Assembly (NCBI GenBank): GCA_028823345.1
Contig: JAPKBR010000012.1
Coordinates: 20,484 to 84,483 of the forward strand
DNA length: 64,000 bases
From: Planctomycetota bacterium
GTDB taxonomy: Bacteria > Planctomycetota > UBA1135 > GCA-002686595
Direction of reading: 5' to 3'
The notes beneath the pieces are model-generated. The model did not search any database, was not told the DNA's origin, and saw nothing but the letters and a program-made list of their open reading frames with translations. The translations under genes were made by a program, and so were the position numbers. How positions within the stretch are numbered: the first letter of the stretch is position 1; each line of letters begins with the position of its first letter. Shown here piece after piece: positions 53,260 through 62,639 of the stretch.

Positions 53260-55464
53260 CTAACCGTCGATTCCTCCCCCATAACCGAGAGCCTCGAAGA
53301 GTTCATTTTCCCCGTCCCTCGCACTGCCCTGAAGCATGTCCTGGCGGATCGGCATGCGCTTCTCCAAATCCACGAGCGCCTGCCGAAGACGATCCGCATG
53401 GACGCGAAAGCTGTTTTGGGGGGGAGCTTTCCCACTCCGCAAGAGGTGCGCCAGATTGACCTTTTCTGCGGGGTCAATTTCAAGATCAAACAATCGTACA
53501 TCCAGCCGGTCCTCGGCCTCGGGGGCCGCAGCCCACCAAGTCTCCCAGGGGCCCACCCCCAAGAAGCCTGACCCAAGATCCCCGGCCATGCGCCTCTGAC
53601 GAAGGATCAGTTTCCAACGCCCGTCATTGACGCTTTGAAAACGGCCGTTCTCGGAAAAGCTCATCCGTTCAGGCCAAGCGGTGGTCTCCCCCATCAGGGG
53701 CTTGAGGGAAATCCCATCCACCGCCGCCTGCACTCGCTGCAACTCCTTGCCCTGCACCGTGTGGGCGTTGAGGTTGGTGGGCAACTGACTCGCGTGCTCA
53801 AGGGCTTCCAGCCCCATCAGATCGAGCACCGTGGGTAAAAGGTCGATGGACTCCACCGGCTGCCCAATCTCTTTCCCAGCAGGAATCCGCCCGGGCCAGG
53901 CAAAGACCAGAGGGATGCGCAAGTTGTCCTCGTACATCCAGTTGTGTTCCCACCGCCCGTGTTCCCCCAGGGATTCCCCGTGGTCGCTAGTGACCACCAC
54001 CAGGGTGTTGCGGGTTAAGCCCGAAGCTGCCAGTTGATCGAGCAAAATGCCAATGTCCCGATCCGCCTGGGTCACTCCGCCCCGGTACAGGTCTCCGATC
54101 TGCTGCTTGTCCTCGGGAGTCGCTTCGTACTTGCCCTTTTCAATCAAGACCCGGTGCTGGGCATTGAACGATTTGTCAAAGGGCCCCCGATAGGCCGGAT
54201 CCACATAGGGCTGGCGGCAATCCGCGTCCGGGTTGTAATCCGTGTGGGTCGAATAGAGGTGCACCAGAGCCATGAAGCGTTGGTGGCGATGATCGTGAAT
54301 CCAGTTGGCAGCAGAATCCACAACATAGGTGCTGGCCTTGTGCTGGGAAAACTTAGCGGCGATCAACCAGGGCAAGAGGCGTGAACGAAAGCGACTCCAA
54401 GGATTGTGCAGGTCCACTTCCCCATGGCCCACCATCGCCTCCAGATAGGAATCAAAGCCATCCAAGAGGCCCGAACCGTGACTGACGGTCCCGGTCATGA
54501 ACGCTGCGCGCACAAAATCCCCTTCCTCCAGGGGCACCCCATCCTTACGCGGACGCTCTTCCAGGCAGCGGGCCAGGGTGCGGTTTTGGCCCCAACGCAA
54601 TCCAGGCTTCATGGACACAAGCCCGTGGCGCCGGGGCAGCTTGCCGGTCAACAGGGAGCCAAAGCTGGTCCATGTGAACGGCGCCTGGGCGTGGGCTCCC
54701 CGGAACACGGTGCCCTCCTCGGCCAGTTGATCCAAGCGAGGGGTCTGCATACCTGGCGCACCCCTGAAACCAAAAAGGTCGTGGCGCAGGGCATCGACAA
54801 CCACCATCAGAACGTTGGGCAGATCCTGGTTGCGTTCGTTGATTCTTCCCCGTGAACTCTGGGCCACAAAGTTCCCGAAGAGAAGCCCTCCTGTGGCCAT
54901 CATGAGCAACATGACAAACGGAGTCAGCAGGCGCACCATGCGCGGAGTGCGCCGTCGTAGGGCGATTGCGCGGTGACCCAGGTAAACGCCCAAGGCCAAG
55001 AGCCCCACAAAGACCAACAACCGACGTGGGTCCGTGAAGGGCAAGCCGGCGAAGATGATCTGCCGGGACCACCAAACCAACCAAAGTCCTAGCCAAGTGC
55101 CGCCCAACAGGGCCAGCAATCGTTCATAGCGACCGGTCAAGGTGCGCGCCCCGAGCCGCGAGTGCAGCAGGCCTCCGAGTAAAGCTCCAAGGCACATTCC
55201 GCCCCCGCAATAAAACAGGTAGCTCACAATCCACGCACCCAGCAAGCTTGGAAGTTCCTGCCAAGCGGGCAGGTTCTGGGTCAGCGCCCCAAGCCCAAAT
55301 TTCTGCAGGTGGTAAATGAAGACGCTGGGGTCAATCCCGAGCACATTCAGAAGGCCCTCCACGCTGGCTCCCACTAGGCCCGCAACCCCGCCTGCATTGA
55401 TTCCTGCGCGCACGCTGGTCAGGCGGCTCGGAAGAGCCGGGGTGGATTGAGGTGGGTCGCCCAT
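53260..55464 (-). CDS. Membrane-anchored sulfatase-fold protein
   Basis: A 734-residue protein with about five N-terminal hydrophobic helices (to residue 200) and then an alkaline-phosphatase/sulfatase domain: NVLMVVVDALRHDLFGF (metal Asp), APFTWTSFGSLLTGKLP, then HLYSTHTDYNP and VVTSDHGESLGE. Thr264 stands where true sulfatases carry the Cys or Ser that becomes formylglycine. This architecture (helices plus a Thr nucleophile) recalls LtaS- or EptA-like phospho-transferases, so it may add phosphoglycerol or phosphoethanolamine to a glycan. It sits between glycosyltransferase genes. Confidence 0.84.
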   Translation of the reverse strand: MGDPPQSTPALPSRLTSVRAGINAGGVAGLVGASVEGLLNVLGIDPSVFIYHLQKFGLGALTQNLPAWQELPSLLGAWIVSYLFYCGGGMCLGALLGGLLHSRLGARTLTGRYERLLALLGGTWLGLWLVWWSRQIIFAGLPFTDPRRLLVFVGLLALGVYLGHRAIALRRRTPRMVRLLTPFVMLLMMATGGLLFGNFVAQSSRGRINERNQDLPNVLMVVVDALRHDLFGFRGAPGMQTPRLDQLAEEGTVFRGAHAQAPFTWTSFGSLLTGKLPRRHGLVSMKPGLRWGQNRTLARCLEERPRKDGVPLEEGDFVRAAFMTGTVSHGSGLLDGFDSYLEAMVGHGEVDLHNPWSRFRSRLLPWLIAAKFSQHKASTYVVDSAANWIHDHRHQRFMALVHLYSTHTDYNPDADCRQPYVDPAYRGPFDKSFNAQHRVLIEKGKYEATPEDKQQIGDLYRGGVTQADRDIGILLDQLAASGLTRNTLVVVTSDHGESLGEHGRWEHNWMYEDNLRIPLVFAWPGRIPAGKEIGQPVESIDLLPTVLDLMGLEALEHASQLPTNLNAHTVQGKELQRVQAAVDGISLKPLMGETTAWPERMSFSENGRFQSVNDGRWKLILRQRRMAGDLGSGFLGVGPWETWWAAAPEAEDRLDVRLFDLEIDPAEKVNLAHLLRSGKAPPQNSFRVHADRLRQALVDLEKRMPIRQDMLQGSARDGENELFEALGYGGGIDG

Positions 55465-55561
55465 GGGCCTGCAATCCTAGTCATTTGGGGGATCGAGTCC
55501 CAACCTTCCAGTGGGTTGCTTTTGCTAGCTCACTTTTGGCTGAGGGGGGCGCCCAGGTCCC

Positions 55562-56437
55562 TCAACGCAAGCGATCGCCCTGCCTCAACAGGGAGCGCAG
55601 CTTGCCGCGCTGCTCTTTCATCAAGAAACGCCGTACTTCGGGATCAACCACCCTCCCCGGTCGCTTGATTCCGGCCCAAAGATACCCCGCCGCCTGGCAA
55701 AGTCCCCCGAGGATGAACGGGGCCTTTAGGCTGCGATAGGCAATGGTTACCCAGGCAAAGAGCGGGTGATAGCCAAAACGCCAATTCAAATATCCGCGCC
55801 GGAAACGCAAGCCCAATTCCCCCCCATTGCCACTGGTGACCCGGCCTTGGTGGGTCACGGCCAATTCACGCACGGTGCGTGTTTCCCAGCCGGCTGCGCG
55901 CACTTCCAATTCCACCAGGGTGTCCTCACCCCCATCCTTGATAGGTCGAAAACCCCCGGTTGCCTGGTAGGCCTGTCGCCGAAAGAGGTGCACGGCCCCG
56001 GCAACCGCATCCATGGAGTTGTCATGGACCACGCGCTTACCTTCGTATTCCTCATAGATTTGCCCGCCAGCCAAACCGAGCTTGGGCTCTTCGTCAAAGA
56101 TCCCCAGCAGACGGGAATAGTACTCCGGCTCAAAGCGCAAATCCGCGTCCAAGATCCCCACGAAATCGTCTTTGAGTTCCCCGAGTTCCCGAAACCCCCG
56201 CTGGAGTGCATAGACCTTAGACCCAAAATCGCGCTTCCCCCCCCTCTCTATACGAACCAGAGAGATCCATGACTCTTCGGTGATGAGCCCCTCCACAATC
56301 TCGGCGGTACGATCCCTCGAACCATCATCCACAATGATCCAGTGGGCCGGCTTCGAGGTTTGCGCGATGACCGATTGAATCAGGGCGCCGATGGCGTCCT
56401 CTTCATCCCGAGCAGCGGTAATGAGAGCGTAGGTCAT
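55562..56437 (-). CDS. Glycosyltransferase family 2
   Basis: A 291-residue GT-A enzyme. MTYALITAARDEEDAIGAL and WIIVDDGSRDRTAEIV form the nucleotide-binding part. DDFVGILDADLRFEPEYYSR supplies the DxD metal motif, and GGEDTLVELEVRAAGW the catalytic acid. A hydrophobic C-terminal segment may attach it to the membrane. The start was set at 56437; an in-frame ATG 18 codons earlier is less like the family. Specificity unknown. Confidence 0.87.
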   Translation of the reverse strand: MTYALITAARDEEDAIGALIQSVIAQTSKPAHWIIVDDGSRDRTAEIVEGLITEESWISLVRIERGGKRDFGSKVYALQRGFRELGELKDDFVGILDADLRFEPEYYSRLLGIFDEEPKLGLAGGQIYEEYEGKRVVHDNSMDAVAGAVHLFRRQAYQATGGFRPIKDGGEDTLVELEVRAAGWETRTVRELAVTHQGRVTSGNGGELGLRFRRGYLNWRFGYHPLFAWVTIAYRSLKAPFILGGLCQAAGYLWAGIKRPGRVVDPEVRRFLMKEQRGKLRSLLRQGDRLR

Positions 56438-56509
56438 AGGGTTGCGAGCTGCCTTCTTCCAAGTGGGTTTCCCTGGGTTGCACGAGCCCAATGAGCGGCG
56501 GATTCCATG

Positions 56510-58282
56510 CTACCTCGGCACCAAAGAAAAGGATAGCGAGCCCGCGCTCCGTTGCACCTTTGTGCCCAGTTTTGGAACAGTCTGATGGGCATCGCTCCCC
56601 AAGGCACAAGAGTCTTCGATTCGCAGCTCTTCACCCTCAATCCTGTAGCAGCGTTCGAAGTCCGCCCCCGGGACGCGTGTGCCATCCGCATGGGCCAGCA
56701 CTCCCCGCACTCGGACTCCGCCGGGAATGAAATCTAGGCTGGCCTCTCGATCGTAGGCGCTGGAAATCTGACGGGAACCGTAACCAAGAATACCTCTTTG
56801 GAAAGTGAGCCAGGGAATCCCCGCAGCCCGCAGAAGCTCGCCCCCGCGAAAAGCATTGCGCAGCATCCAAACTGAGAAGCGTAATTCCGTGCGATTGGCA
56901 CGCCAAGCCGCGGTCCAGCGGGCCCAAGGAGATCTCCCGTCACCAGAGTCCGAGGCGCTGTACCACTCGCCCTCGTGCTGGCGCCCATGAGGGTCTCTTT
57001 GGAGCAGTTCCTTGCCGTCGAGACAGACCACCCGAATCAAGCCCGCACCAAGGGGACTCCCATGGTTCAGGTTGCCCGGTGGCCGTGGACCACGCACCCA
57101 AGCGCTCAGGCGCGAGCTGTCCAAGCGGACCAGCCCCGTATCTGAAAACCCACGCACTCGGGGCTCTTGAGTTTTTGGGGTTTGGCTCTGGGCCGCAGCC
57201 TCCAGCATGGGCAGGGCCCGCGCGACCCAAGAGGCATGGGCCGCCCAAAACATTGGGCACTGGTAGCTCTTCCCTCGGCCAGGTCCAGGGTGATGACTTT
57301 TTGGTTCTCCGCTGGGCAAGAGATGCTGGGCCCAAGCCTCGAAACTTGCCAGCATGGCCGGGGCACAACGATCCTCCTTCAGGACCGAAAAACCGAGACC
57401 GAGGGCATAGAGATCAAAGGGGTGGCTGGCCACCTCGTAACTTGCCCCGTGATACCAGGGCTTGGCCTCCAGCAACCCGGGCTTGACCCCATCGGGCCCC
57501 ACGAGGCCCAACAGGAAATCCACACCCCTGCGCAAATCATCGGCCCAGGGGCTGGTCGCAGAATCCACCCCTGCGCGATCGAGGGCAAAGCCCATAAATG
57601 CCGTCACCCGTGACTGGTAATAACAGGAGGCATCACCGGCTCCCGCATGCCCGGCCCCTGACTCAAGCGGGTGGTAGGGATAGCTGCCATCGTCCCGTTG
57701 CAGCTCCCCCAGGATGCGCGCGCCTTCGCGCACCGCAAGGTCCAACACATCATGCCCGCTCAGGCGGAAAGCTTGGGCGGCGCCGGTCATGGCCCAGGCC
57801 TTTTGGGCGGGGACACCCTTATCCAAGATGCAGTAGCGCAAGTAGGTTTGGGCCGAGAGCACAGCGGCTTGGGTGAAGGCTTCGCGATCCGCCTCATCTA
57901 GCTCAGCACCAAAAGTCTCGACGCAGTCCACAAGGGCATCTGTGCAGGCTCCCCCGTCGATGACCGAATTCGAACAGTTGTAAGGGTCATGGCGTCCGGG
58001 CCTAAATGTAAAGCAGGTACTGTCACCTTCACGCTCGAGCCCTTTCACAATGCGCAAGGCTTGCGTGCGGGCCACACGGGCCAAAAACGAGCGGTCCGCA
58101 TTGGGATCATGACGAGCGAGGGCGCAGGCTAAAGCCAGGGCACCCGCGCTCTTGCCCGTGTGCTCGATGCGGTGATAGGGACATATCAAAGCCCCAACGG
58201 AGTCCTCGTGGGACACCATCCAGGAAAGCACACGGTTCAGGGGCTCGATGAACTCGGCCCGCACCACGAGGGCATCTTTCAT
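56510..58282 (-). CDS. Unrecognised protein with (alpha/alpha)-toroid-like repeats
   Basis: A 590-residue cytoplasmic-looking protein (no signal). Residues 1-370 are a series of amphipathic helices with short glycine or aromatic turns (GALICPYHRIEHTGKSAGAL, RDDGSYPYHPLESG, SCYYQSRVTAFMGF, GASYEVASHPFDLY), resembling the six-hairpin toroids of unsaturated glucuronyl hydrolases and polysaccharide lyases. Residues 400-590 are beta-rich, as in lyase C-terminal domains. No catalytic signature can be assigned. Its ATG overlaps the upstream GT2 stop (ATGA), so it is part of the glycan operon. It may be a glycan hydrolase, lyase or epimerase, or a structural partner. Confidence 0.75.
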   Translation of the reverse strand: MKDALVVRAEFIEPLNRVLSWMVSHEDSVGALICPYHRIEHTGKSAGALALACALARHDPNADRSFLARVARTQALRIVKGLEREGDSTCFTFRPGRHDPYNCSNSVIDGGACTDALVDCVETFGAELDEADREAFTQAAVLSAQTYLRYCILDKGVPAQKAWAMTGAAQAFRLSGHDVLDLAVREGARILGELQRDDGSYPYHPLESGAGHAGAGDASCYYQSRVTAFMGFALDRAGVDSATSPWADDLRRGVDFLLGLVGPDGVKPGLLEAKPWYHGASYEVASHPFDLYALGLGFSVLKEDRCAPAMLASFEAWAQHLLPSGEPKSHHPGPGRGKSYQCPMFWAAHASWVARALPMLEAAAQSQTPKTQEPRVRGFSDTGLVRLDSSRLSAWVRGPRPPGNLNHGSPLGAGLIRVVCLDGKELLQRDPHGRQHEGEWYSASDSGDGRSPWARWTAAWRANRTELRFSVWMLRNAFRGGELLRAAGIPWLTFQRGILGYGSRQISSAYDREASLDFIPGGVRVRGVLAHADGTRVPGADFERCYRIEGEELRIEDSCALGSDAHQTVPKLGTKVQRSAGSLSFSLVPR

Positions 58283-59196
58283 TGCTGGACAAACCTCCCG
58301 AAAGCCCGCAAGAGGGGCATGGCGGGCTCCGCCGGGCGCCCACGCAAACGACTCCACATTCCCCGCAGCAGCAAATCGAACAGGGTCCAAGTGGTGCACA
58401 GTTTCACGAAGGGGCCGGCCCAGAAACCAAAATGCTTGCGCTGGTAGCGCAAGCGATCACGGTGCCAATGGGCCGCAAAGTCCGGCAACTGACGAGTAGA
58501 ACTGCCCGTGCGGTGCAAGGCCGTCAAGCCGGTCAAAAGCCGGATGCGTTGGCCCAAGTGAATCAAGCGCAGGCACAGATCAGCATCGTTGAAAAAGAGG
58601 GCTAGCTCCCCATCCATGCCTCCTAACTGATCCCAGGTACTGCGGCGCAAGAGCAAGCAAGCTGCCGGTGGCTGGGGCACATCTTGATCCATTGAAAAAT
58701 CACGCCCGCGACAAAACCAGCGCCGGAGCTCACGACTGTTCGGCATCCAGCGCTCGAGGGGAGTCCCAAAAAAGAGCGGAGTCAAAAAACCGGGTGCCTC
58801 CATGATGCCAGGATCCGGCTGCCCTTCCCCATCGGTCAAAAGGGGAGCCACTGCCCCATAGTCCACATGGTCCCCCAAGTATTCCACGAGCCCTTTTAGG
58901 GTTTCGCTGGTCAGTTCGCAATCGGGATTGAGCAACAAGAGCCAGGGCCGCTGACATAGACCCGCCCCCTGATTCACAGCCGGTGCGTAGAGCGTGTTGC
59001 TCTCGTTGCACACCAATTGCACCCCGGGGAACTGCTCCGCCACCATCTGTGCGCTCCCGTCCCCACTGGCGTTGTCCACCACAATCACCTCAAGCTCGGG
59101 GCTCGGGGTCAATAACTCTAGGGCCTTTTGCAGTTGGTCCCGCACATTCCACGAGACAATCACCACGCTGACCTCCTCCAAGGAGGGGCTGCTCAC
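58279..59196 (-). CDS. Glycosyltransferase family 2
   Basis: A 305-residue GT-A enzyme. It starts with a GTG overlapping the upstream stop (GTGA) and reads SVVIVSWNVRDQLQKALELL, then EVIVVDNASGDGSAQMVAEQ and PWLLLLNPDCELTSETL (the DxD position is NPD, as in rhamnosyltransferase-like GT2s). A C-terminal helical region with aromatic segments follows. NPDC in place of a full DxD is common in this subgroup. Probably extends the same glycan as its neighbours. Confidence 0.86.
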   Translation of the reverse strand: MSSPSLEEVSVVIVSWNVRDQLQKALELLTPSPELEVIVVDNASGDGSAQMVAEQFPGVQLVCNESNTLYAPAVNQGAGLCQRPWLLLLNPDCELTSETLKGLVEYLGDHVDYGAVAPLLTDGEGQPDPGIMEAPGFLTPLFFGTPLERWMPNSRELRRWFCRGRDFSMDQDVPQPPAACLLLRRSTWDQLGGMDGELALFFNDADLCLRLIHLGQRIRLLTGLTALHRTGSSTRQLPDFAAHWHRDRLRYQRKHFGFWAGPFVKLCTTWTLFDLLLRGMWSRLRGRPAEPAMPLLRAFGRFVQQ

Positions 59197-60257
59197 AGGG
59201 GTGCCCCCATACGTTCAACCAGTCGGGCCATCAAGGCGTCCACCTCGTGGTCACGCTCGATAATCCCACGAAGATTGTCCCCAAGGGTCTCGTGCTCTCC
59301 GGGGTCCAGATCCAAGAGGGCGCCGGTCTTGGCCGCCAGCTCCACGGCGTTCCCCTCTTCAAACACATGACGCCCAGATAACTCCGCGCCTAAGGAAGTG
59401 AGCAAAGGGGCGAAGCTTGGGTTCGAGGTAACGATGCCGCGGCCGGTGGCCATGGCCTCCAGCACGACCTTATCCACGCTGCCGGTTCGGCTGGCGGAAA
59501 GGAACAAGCTCGACCGTTGGTAGATTTCCGGCATGGAGCTTGGTGGCACGGGGCCCAGGAACCGCACGCGCTGCTCAAGGCCCAAAGACCCCACCAGGTT
59601 ACGTACCTCCGCGCCGAATGCAGGGTCGCCCTGGGCCAAGGCTCCTCCCGCCCATTCCAAGGAAACATCGCGCCCTTCCTCAAGCAAAAGCGCAAGCGCG
59701 TGCAGGATCGTCTTCGGGTCCTTGGAGGGGGTCAACCGTCCAGCGGAAAGCAGCACCCGGGGTCCCTGGGTGGGAAGGGGTAGGCGTGGGAAGGGGACCA
59801 AGTCGATGCCGTGCCCGGTGACCACCTTGTTGGAGGGGTCGAGGCCCAGAGACTTGCTACTTGCGGTGAACACACACTCGACTTTCTGCACGGCTCGGCG
59901 CAGCCGCCCATCAACTCCCGCATGGGTGTACCACATGAAGTGCCGAGCCCCCGCACGACGGGCAGGGCCCGCGGCGACCAGAGAGTAACGGGGCACCATG
60001 TGGGTCAGCACGTGACCAAAGCCATCGTCGAAGGCCTCCTTCAGGTGACGGCGAAACAAGAGGTAGCGTTTGATACGACCTTGGCGGCCCACCACGCGCC
60101 AGTCCACATTGTCTCCCAGCCCTTCCGTGTCCCCCACCTCCAGGGCGATCACGCGCACCCGATCCGTGAGACGTGCGAGCCCCTCGATCCATCGGACTGT
60201 GAAACCAAGAATAGGATCGTTGCGGTCGAGAACCTGGGTGATGAACAGAAGACGCAC
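59193..60257 (-). CDS. Glycosyltransferase family 4
   Basis: A 354-residue GT-B enzyme: MRLLFITQVLDRNDPILGF at the N-terminus (GTG start), TASSKSLGLDPSNKVVTGHG in the linker, LLSAGRLTPSKDPKTILHAL and DKVVLEAMATGRGIVTSNPS in the donor domain. It ends by overlapping the following GT2 start. No odd features were seen. Donor and acceptor unknown. Confidence 0.87.
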   Translation of the reverse strand: MRLLFITQVLDRNDPILGFTVRWIEGLARLTDRVRVIALEVGDTEGLGDNVDWRVVGRQGRIKRYLLFRRHLKEAFDDGFGHVLTHMVPRYSLVAAGPARRAGARHFMWYTHAGVDGRLRRAVQKVECVFTASSKSLGLDPSNKVVTGHGIDLVPFPRLPLPTQGPRVLLSAGRLTPSKDPKTILHALALLLEEGRDVSLEWAGGALAQGDPAFGAEVRNLVGSLGLEQRVRFLGPVPPSSMPEIYQRSSLFLSASRTGSVDKVVLEAMATGRGIVTSNPSFAPLLTSLGAELSGRHVFEEGNAVELAAKTGALLDLDPGEHETLGDNLRGIIERDHEVDALMARLVERMGAPL

Positions 60258-60345
60258 GGTGAGTCAGTTTAGCCCCCAAGACCCAACAATCCCAAGGCCC
60301 GTCCCAGCCGAGCTTTGCCCAACAAAGCGCCCTGGGGAACCGCCC

Positions 60346-61473
60346 TCAAGAAGGCTGGGCCCGGGCCAGGGCCTTAACGCCATCCGCATAGGTCGCAATG
60401 GCATGGGAGCGTTCATAGGTCAATGCCCGCTGGGCAGCCTCGCGGCCCATGGCCAAACGAACACTTTCATCGGTCAGGCAGTCAGAAATGGCCGCCGACA
60501 TGCTCCAGGGGTCGAAACCGGTCAAACGGCCGCACTTTCCATCAGCCAGCAGGTCTCCCATGACTCCGACCGGCGTAGAGACCACCGGCGTTCCACAGGC
60601 CATGGCTTCCACCGTGAACCGAGGCCCCCCCTCGCAGGAGGACGCGCATATCACCAGCCTACTTGTGGCATAGATCTGAGCCAGATCCTCGGGCCGATCG
60701 ACCCACTCAATCCAGGTAGCTCTAATTCCCGAGCCACTGGCCTGAGCTTGCCAACGCTCTTTTTCCGGACCGCGCCCCACGAGCACGATGGAGAAATCCT
60801 GCCCCCGACCCTTGAGAATTTCCAGCGCCTTGAGCACGTGGTTCATGCCCTTGTTGTTCACCATGCGCCCCACAAAGCACAGATCGTAGACGTGTTTCGG
60901 CGCTGGCACGGACGGTCGAAACACATTGAGGTCTAGATACACCGACGGGAGCACCAAGATTTTGGCAGCGGGAACTCCCCAGCCCAACAACAGGTCCGGC
61001 ATTTGCTTTTGATTGACCACGCGGAAGGCGGCCGCACGCTTGCGTGCAAAGCGCAGATAGGCCCGGGCGATCACGCGATCACGGCGCTCGCGCCAATCAG
61101 CAGCAAAGGGATACCCCGGCACGTGGTGGATCTCGGAAAGGTACGGCACACCGGTACGCGCAGACAATTGGGCGCTCCCAAGGCCATTGTAAAACCAGCC
61201 ATAGTCATGGGAAGTGATCGCCCCATGGCCGTGTTCCTCAATCAGCTCCACGCCTCGACGGCTGATCCAACGGGCCATGCCCAAGCGCCCACAAGGCGCA
61301 ACATGCAAGTGCACATTGCCGTGCATCTGATTCACGGTTTGGGGTTTGCCCGGATTGGGGCAAAGCACATCGATGCGCTCAAAGTGCTTGGAGAACTCTT
61401 CCTGCATGGAGTCAAAGGGTCCACGCTCGCCGATCGAGACCTGCCGATCACCACTCACCATCAATAGATTCAT
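60346..61473 (-). CDS. Glycosyltransferase family 4
   Basis: A 375-residue GT-B enzyme beginning MNLLMVSGDRQVSIGERGPF. Further stretches are ITSHDYGWFYNGLGS, CFVGRMVNNKGMNHVLKALE and RFTVEAMACGTPVVSTPVGV. The start overlaps the upstream stop as ATGA; a longer frame upstream is Gly/Arg-rich with no homology. It follows the same directional order as the other glycan genes, 88 bp before the next. Confidence 0.87.
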   Translation of the reverse strand: MNLLMVSGDRQVSIGERGPFDSMQEEFSKHFERIDVLCPNPGKPQTVNQMHGNVHLHVAPCGRLGMARWISRRGVELIEEHGHGAITSHDYGWFYNGLGSAQLSARTGVPYLSEIHHVPGYPFAADWRERRDRVIARAYLRFARKRAAAFRVVNQKQMPDLLLGWGVPAAKILVLPSVYLDLNVFRPSVPAPKHVYDLCFVGRMVNNKGMNHVLKALEILKGRGQDFSIVLVGRGPEKERWQAQASGSGIRATWIEWVDRPEDLAQIYATSRLVICASSCEGGPRFTVEAMACGTPVVSTPVGVMGDLLADGKCGRLTGFDPWSMSAAISDCLTDESVRLAMGREAAQRALTYERSHAIATYADGVKALARAQPS

Positions 61474-62639
61474 GGGGCCACCTTGATTTCGGATGCCCCC
61501 GCGAGAACCCCTGAATAAACCGCTTCCAACCGATCCGCTAGGGCCTCGGCCCCGTGCCGCTTGCCAACCTTGACCCGCGCCCGTTGCCCACTTTCCCGGG
61601 CCAAGCGCTCGTCCTGCAGATACTGATCCAAACCAAAGGCCCAATCATCGACGCCCTCCCCTAACCAGCCCGTGCGTTCATGGGCCACCACTTCGGGCAC
61701 GCCCCCCACGGAGCTAGCCACCACCGGTAGCCCGGAGGCCGCGGCTTCCAAGAGACAAACCGGCGCCCCCTCATTCGAGGATGTCAGCAGTACCCCATCG
61801 AGATCACTCATCACGGCCACCATGTTGGCTTGGGAGCCGATCATGTGCACGCGTTCTTTCACCGCTTCGGAGCCCTTTTGAATGCGCCGGGCCAAATCGC
61901 CCCAAAGAGCCCCGTCACCGATATACACCAGATGCAGCTTGGGATGCCGTTGGGCCAACATTTCAAACACTTGAATCGCCAACTCAGGGCGCTTGACCGG
62001 AGCCAGGCGGCCCACGACACCCACCAAAAAGTCTTCCTCCCCAGCCCCCACCATTCGGCGTATGAAACCTGAGCGGGCCCGAATCGAAAGGAACGGATCC
62101 AGATCTACCCCCGGGGGAACCACCACCAGGTCTTCCTCGGCGCAGACTCCAAGACGCACCAGATCGTCCGCGGTCTGATGAGCCACTGTCACAATCTGGT
62201 CCGTGCGCCGCGCCATGCGCCGCTCCGTATGAATGAGAAAGCGTGACACGGGCCCGGGAAAGTACCCCTCCAAAACATGGCCGTGAAAGGTGTGAACCGT
62301 GGGCAAACCGGCTGCCCAGGCCGCGCGTCTCCCGAGCCAACCCGCCTTGGACGCATGGGTGTGCACGAGGTCCGGCTGGAATTCGGCGAAGGCTCGGCGC
62401 AGGGCGCGTCCCGCCTGGCAATCACCCCATAGGCTGGGCCTCCGGCGCATCCCCGTAATCGTTGTCACCTCAACTCCTTTGGCGCGCAGCAAATCCACCA
62501 GGTTCCCTTCCCCCGGTTCCGGTTGACCTGTGAAAACTCTCAGGGTGTGGCCCCGGGCTTGCAAGATCGGATCACTCGCCAAGGTCTGGCGTGCGGGCCC
62601 GCCTAGGTTCAGGCGGGTGAGGACGCGGGCGATGCGCAC
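61470..62639 (-). CDS. Glycosyltransferase family 4
   Basis: A 389-residue GT-B enzyme. The N-terminus reads MRIARVLTRLNLGGPARQTL (GTG start), then HTHASKAGWLGRRAAWAAGL and VHTFHGHVLEGYFPGPVSRF, which is typical of GT4 sugar transferases acting on lipid-linked acceptors. The donor domain has VGVVGRLAPVKRPELAIQVF and APVCLLEAAASGLPVVASSV. It overlaps the preceding epimerase gene by 31 bp, an unusually long overlap, so both are probably co-transcribed. Confidence 0.88.
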   Translation of the reverse strand: MRIARVLTRLNLGGPARQTLASDPILQARGHTLRVFTGQPEPGEGNLVDLLRAKGVEVTTITGMRRRPSLWGDCQAGRALRRAFAEFQPDLVHTHASKAGWLGRRAAWAAGLPTVHTFHGHVLEGYFPGPVSRFLIHTERRMARRTDQIVTVAHQTADDLVRLGVCAEEDLVVVPPGVDLDPFLSIRARSGFIRRMVGAGEEDFLVGVVGRLAPVKRPELAIQVFEMLAQRHPKLHLVYIGDGALWGDLARRIQKGSEAVKERVHMIGSQANMVAVMSDLDGVLLTSSNEGAPVCLLEAAASGLPVVASSVGGVPEVVAHERTGWLGEGVDDWAFGLDQYLQDERLARESGQRARVKVGKRHGAEALADRLEAVYSGVLAGASEIKVAP

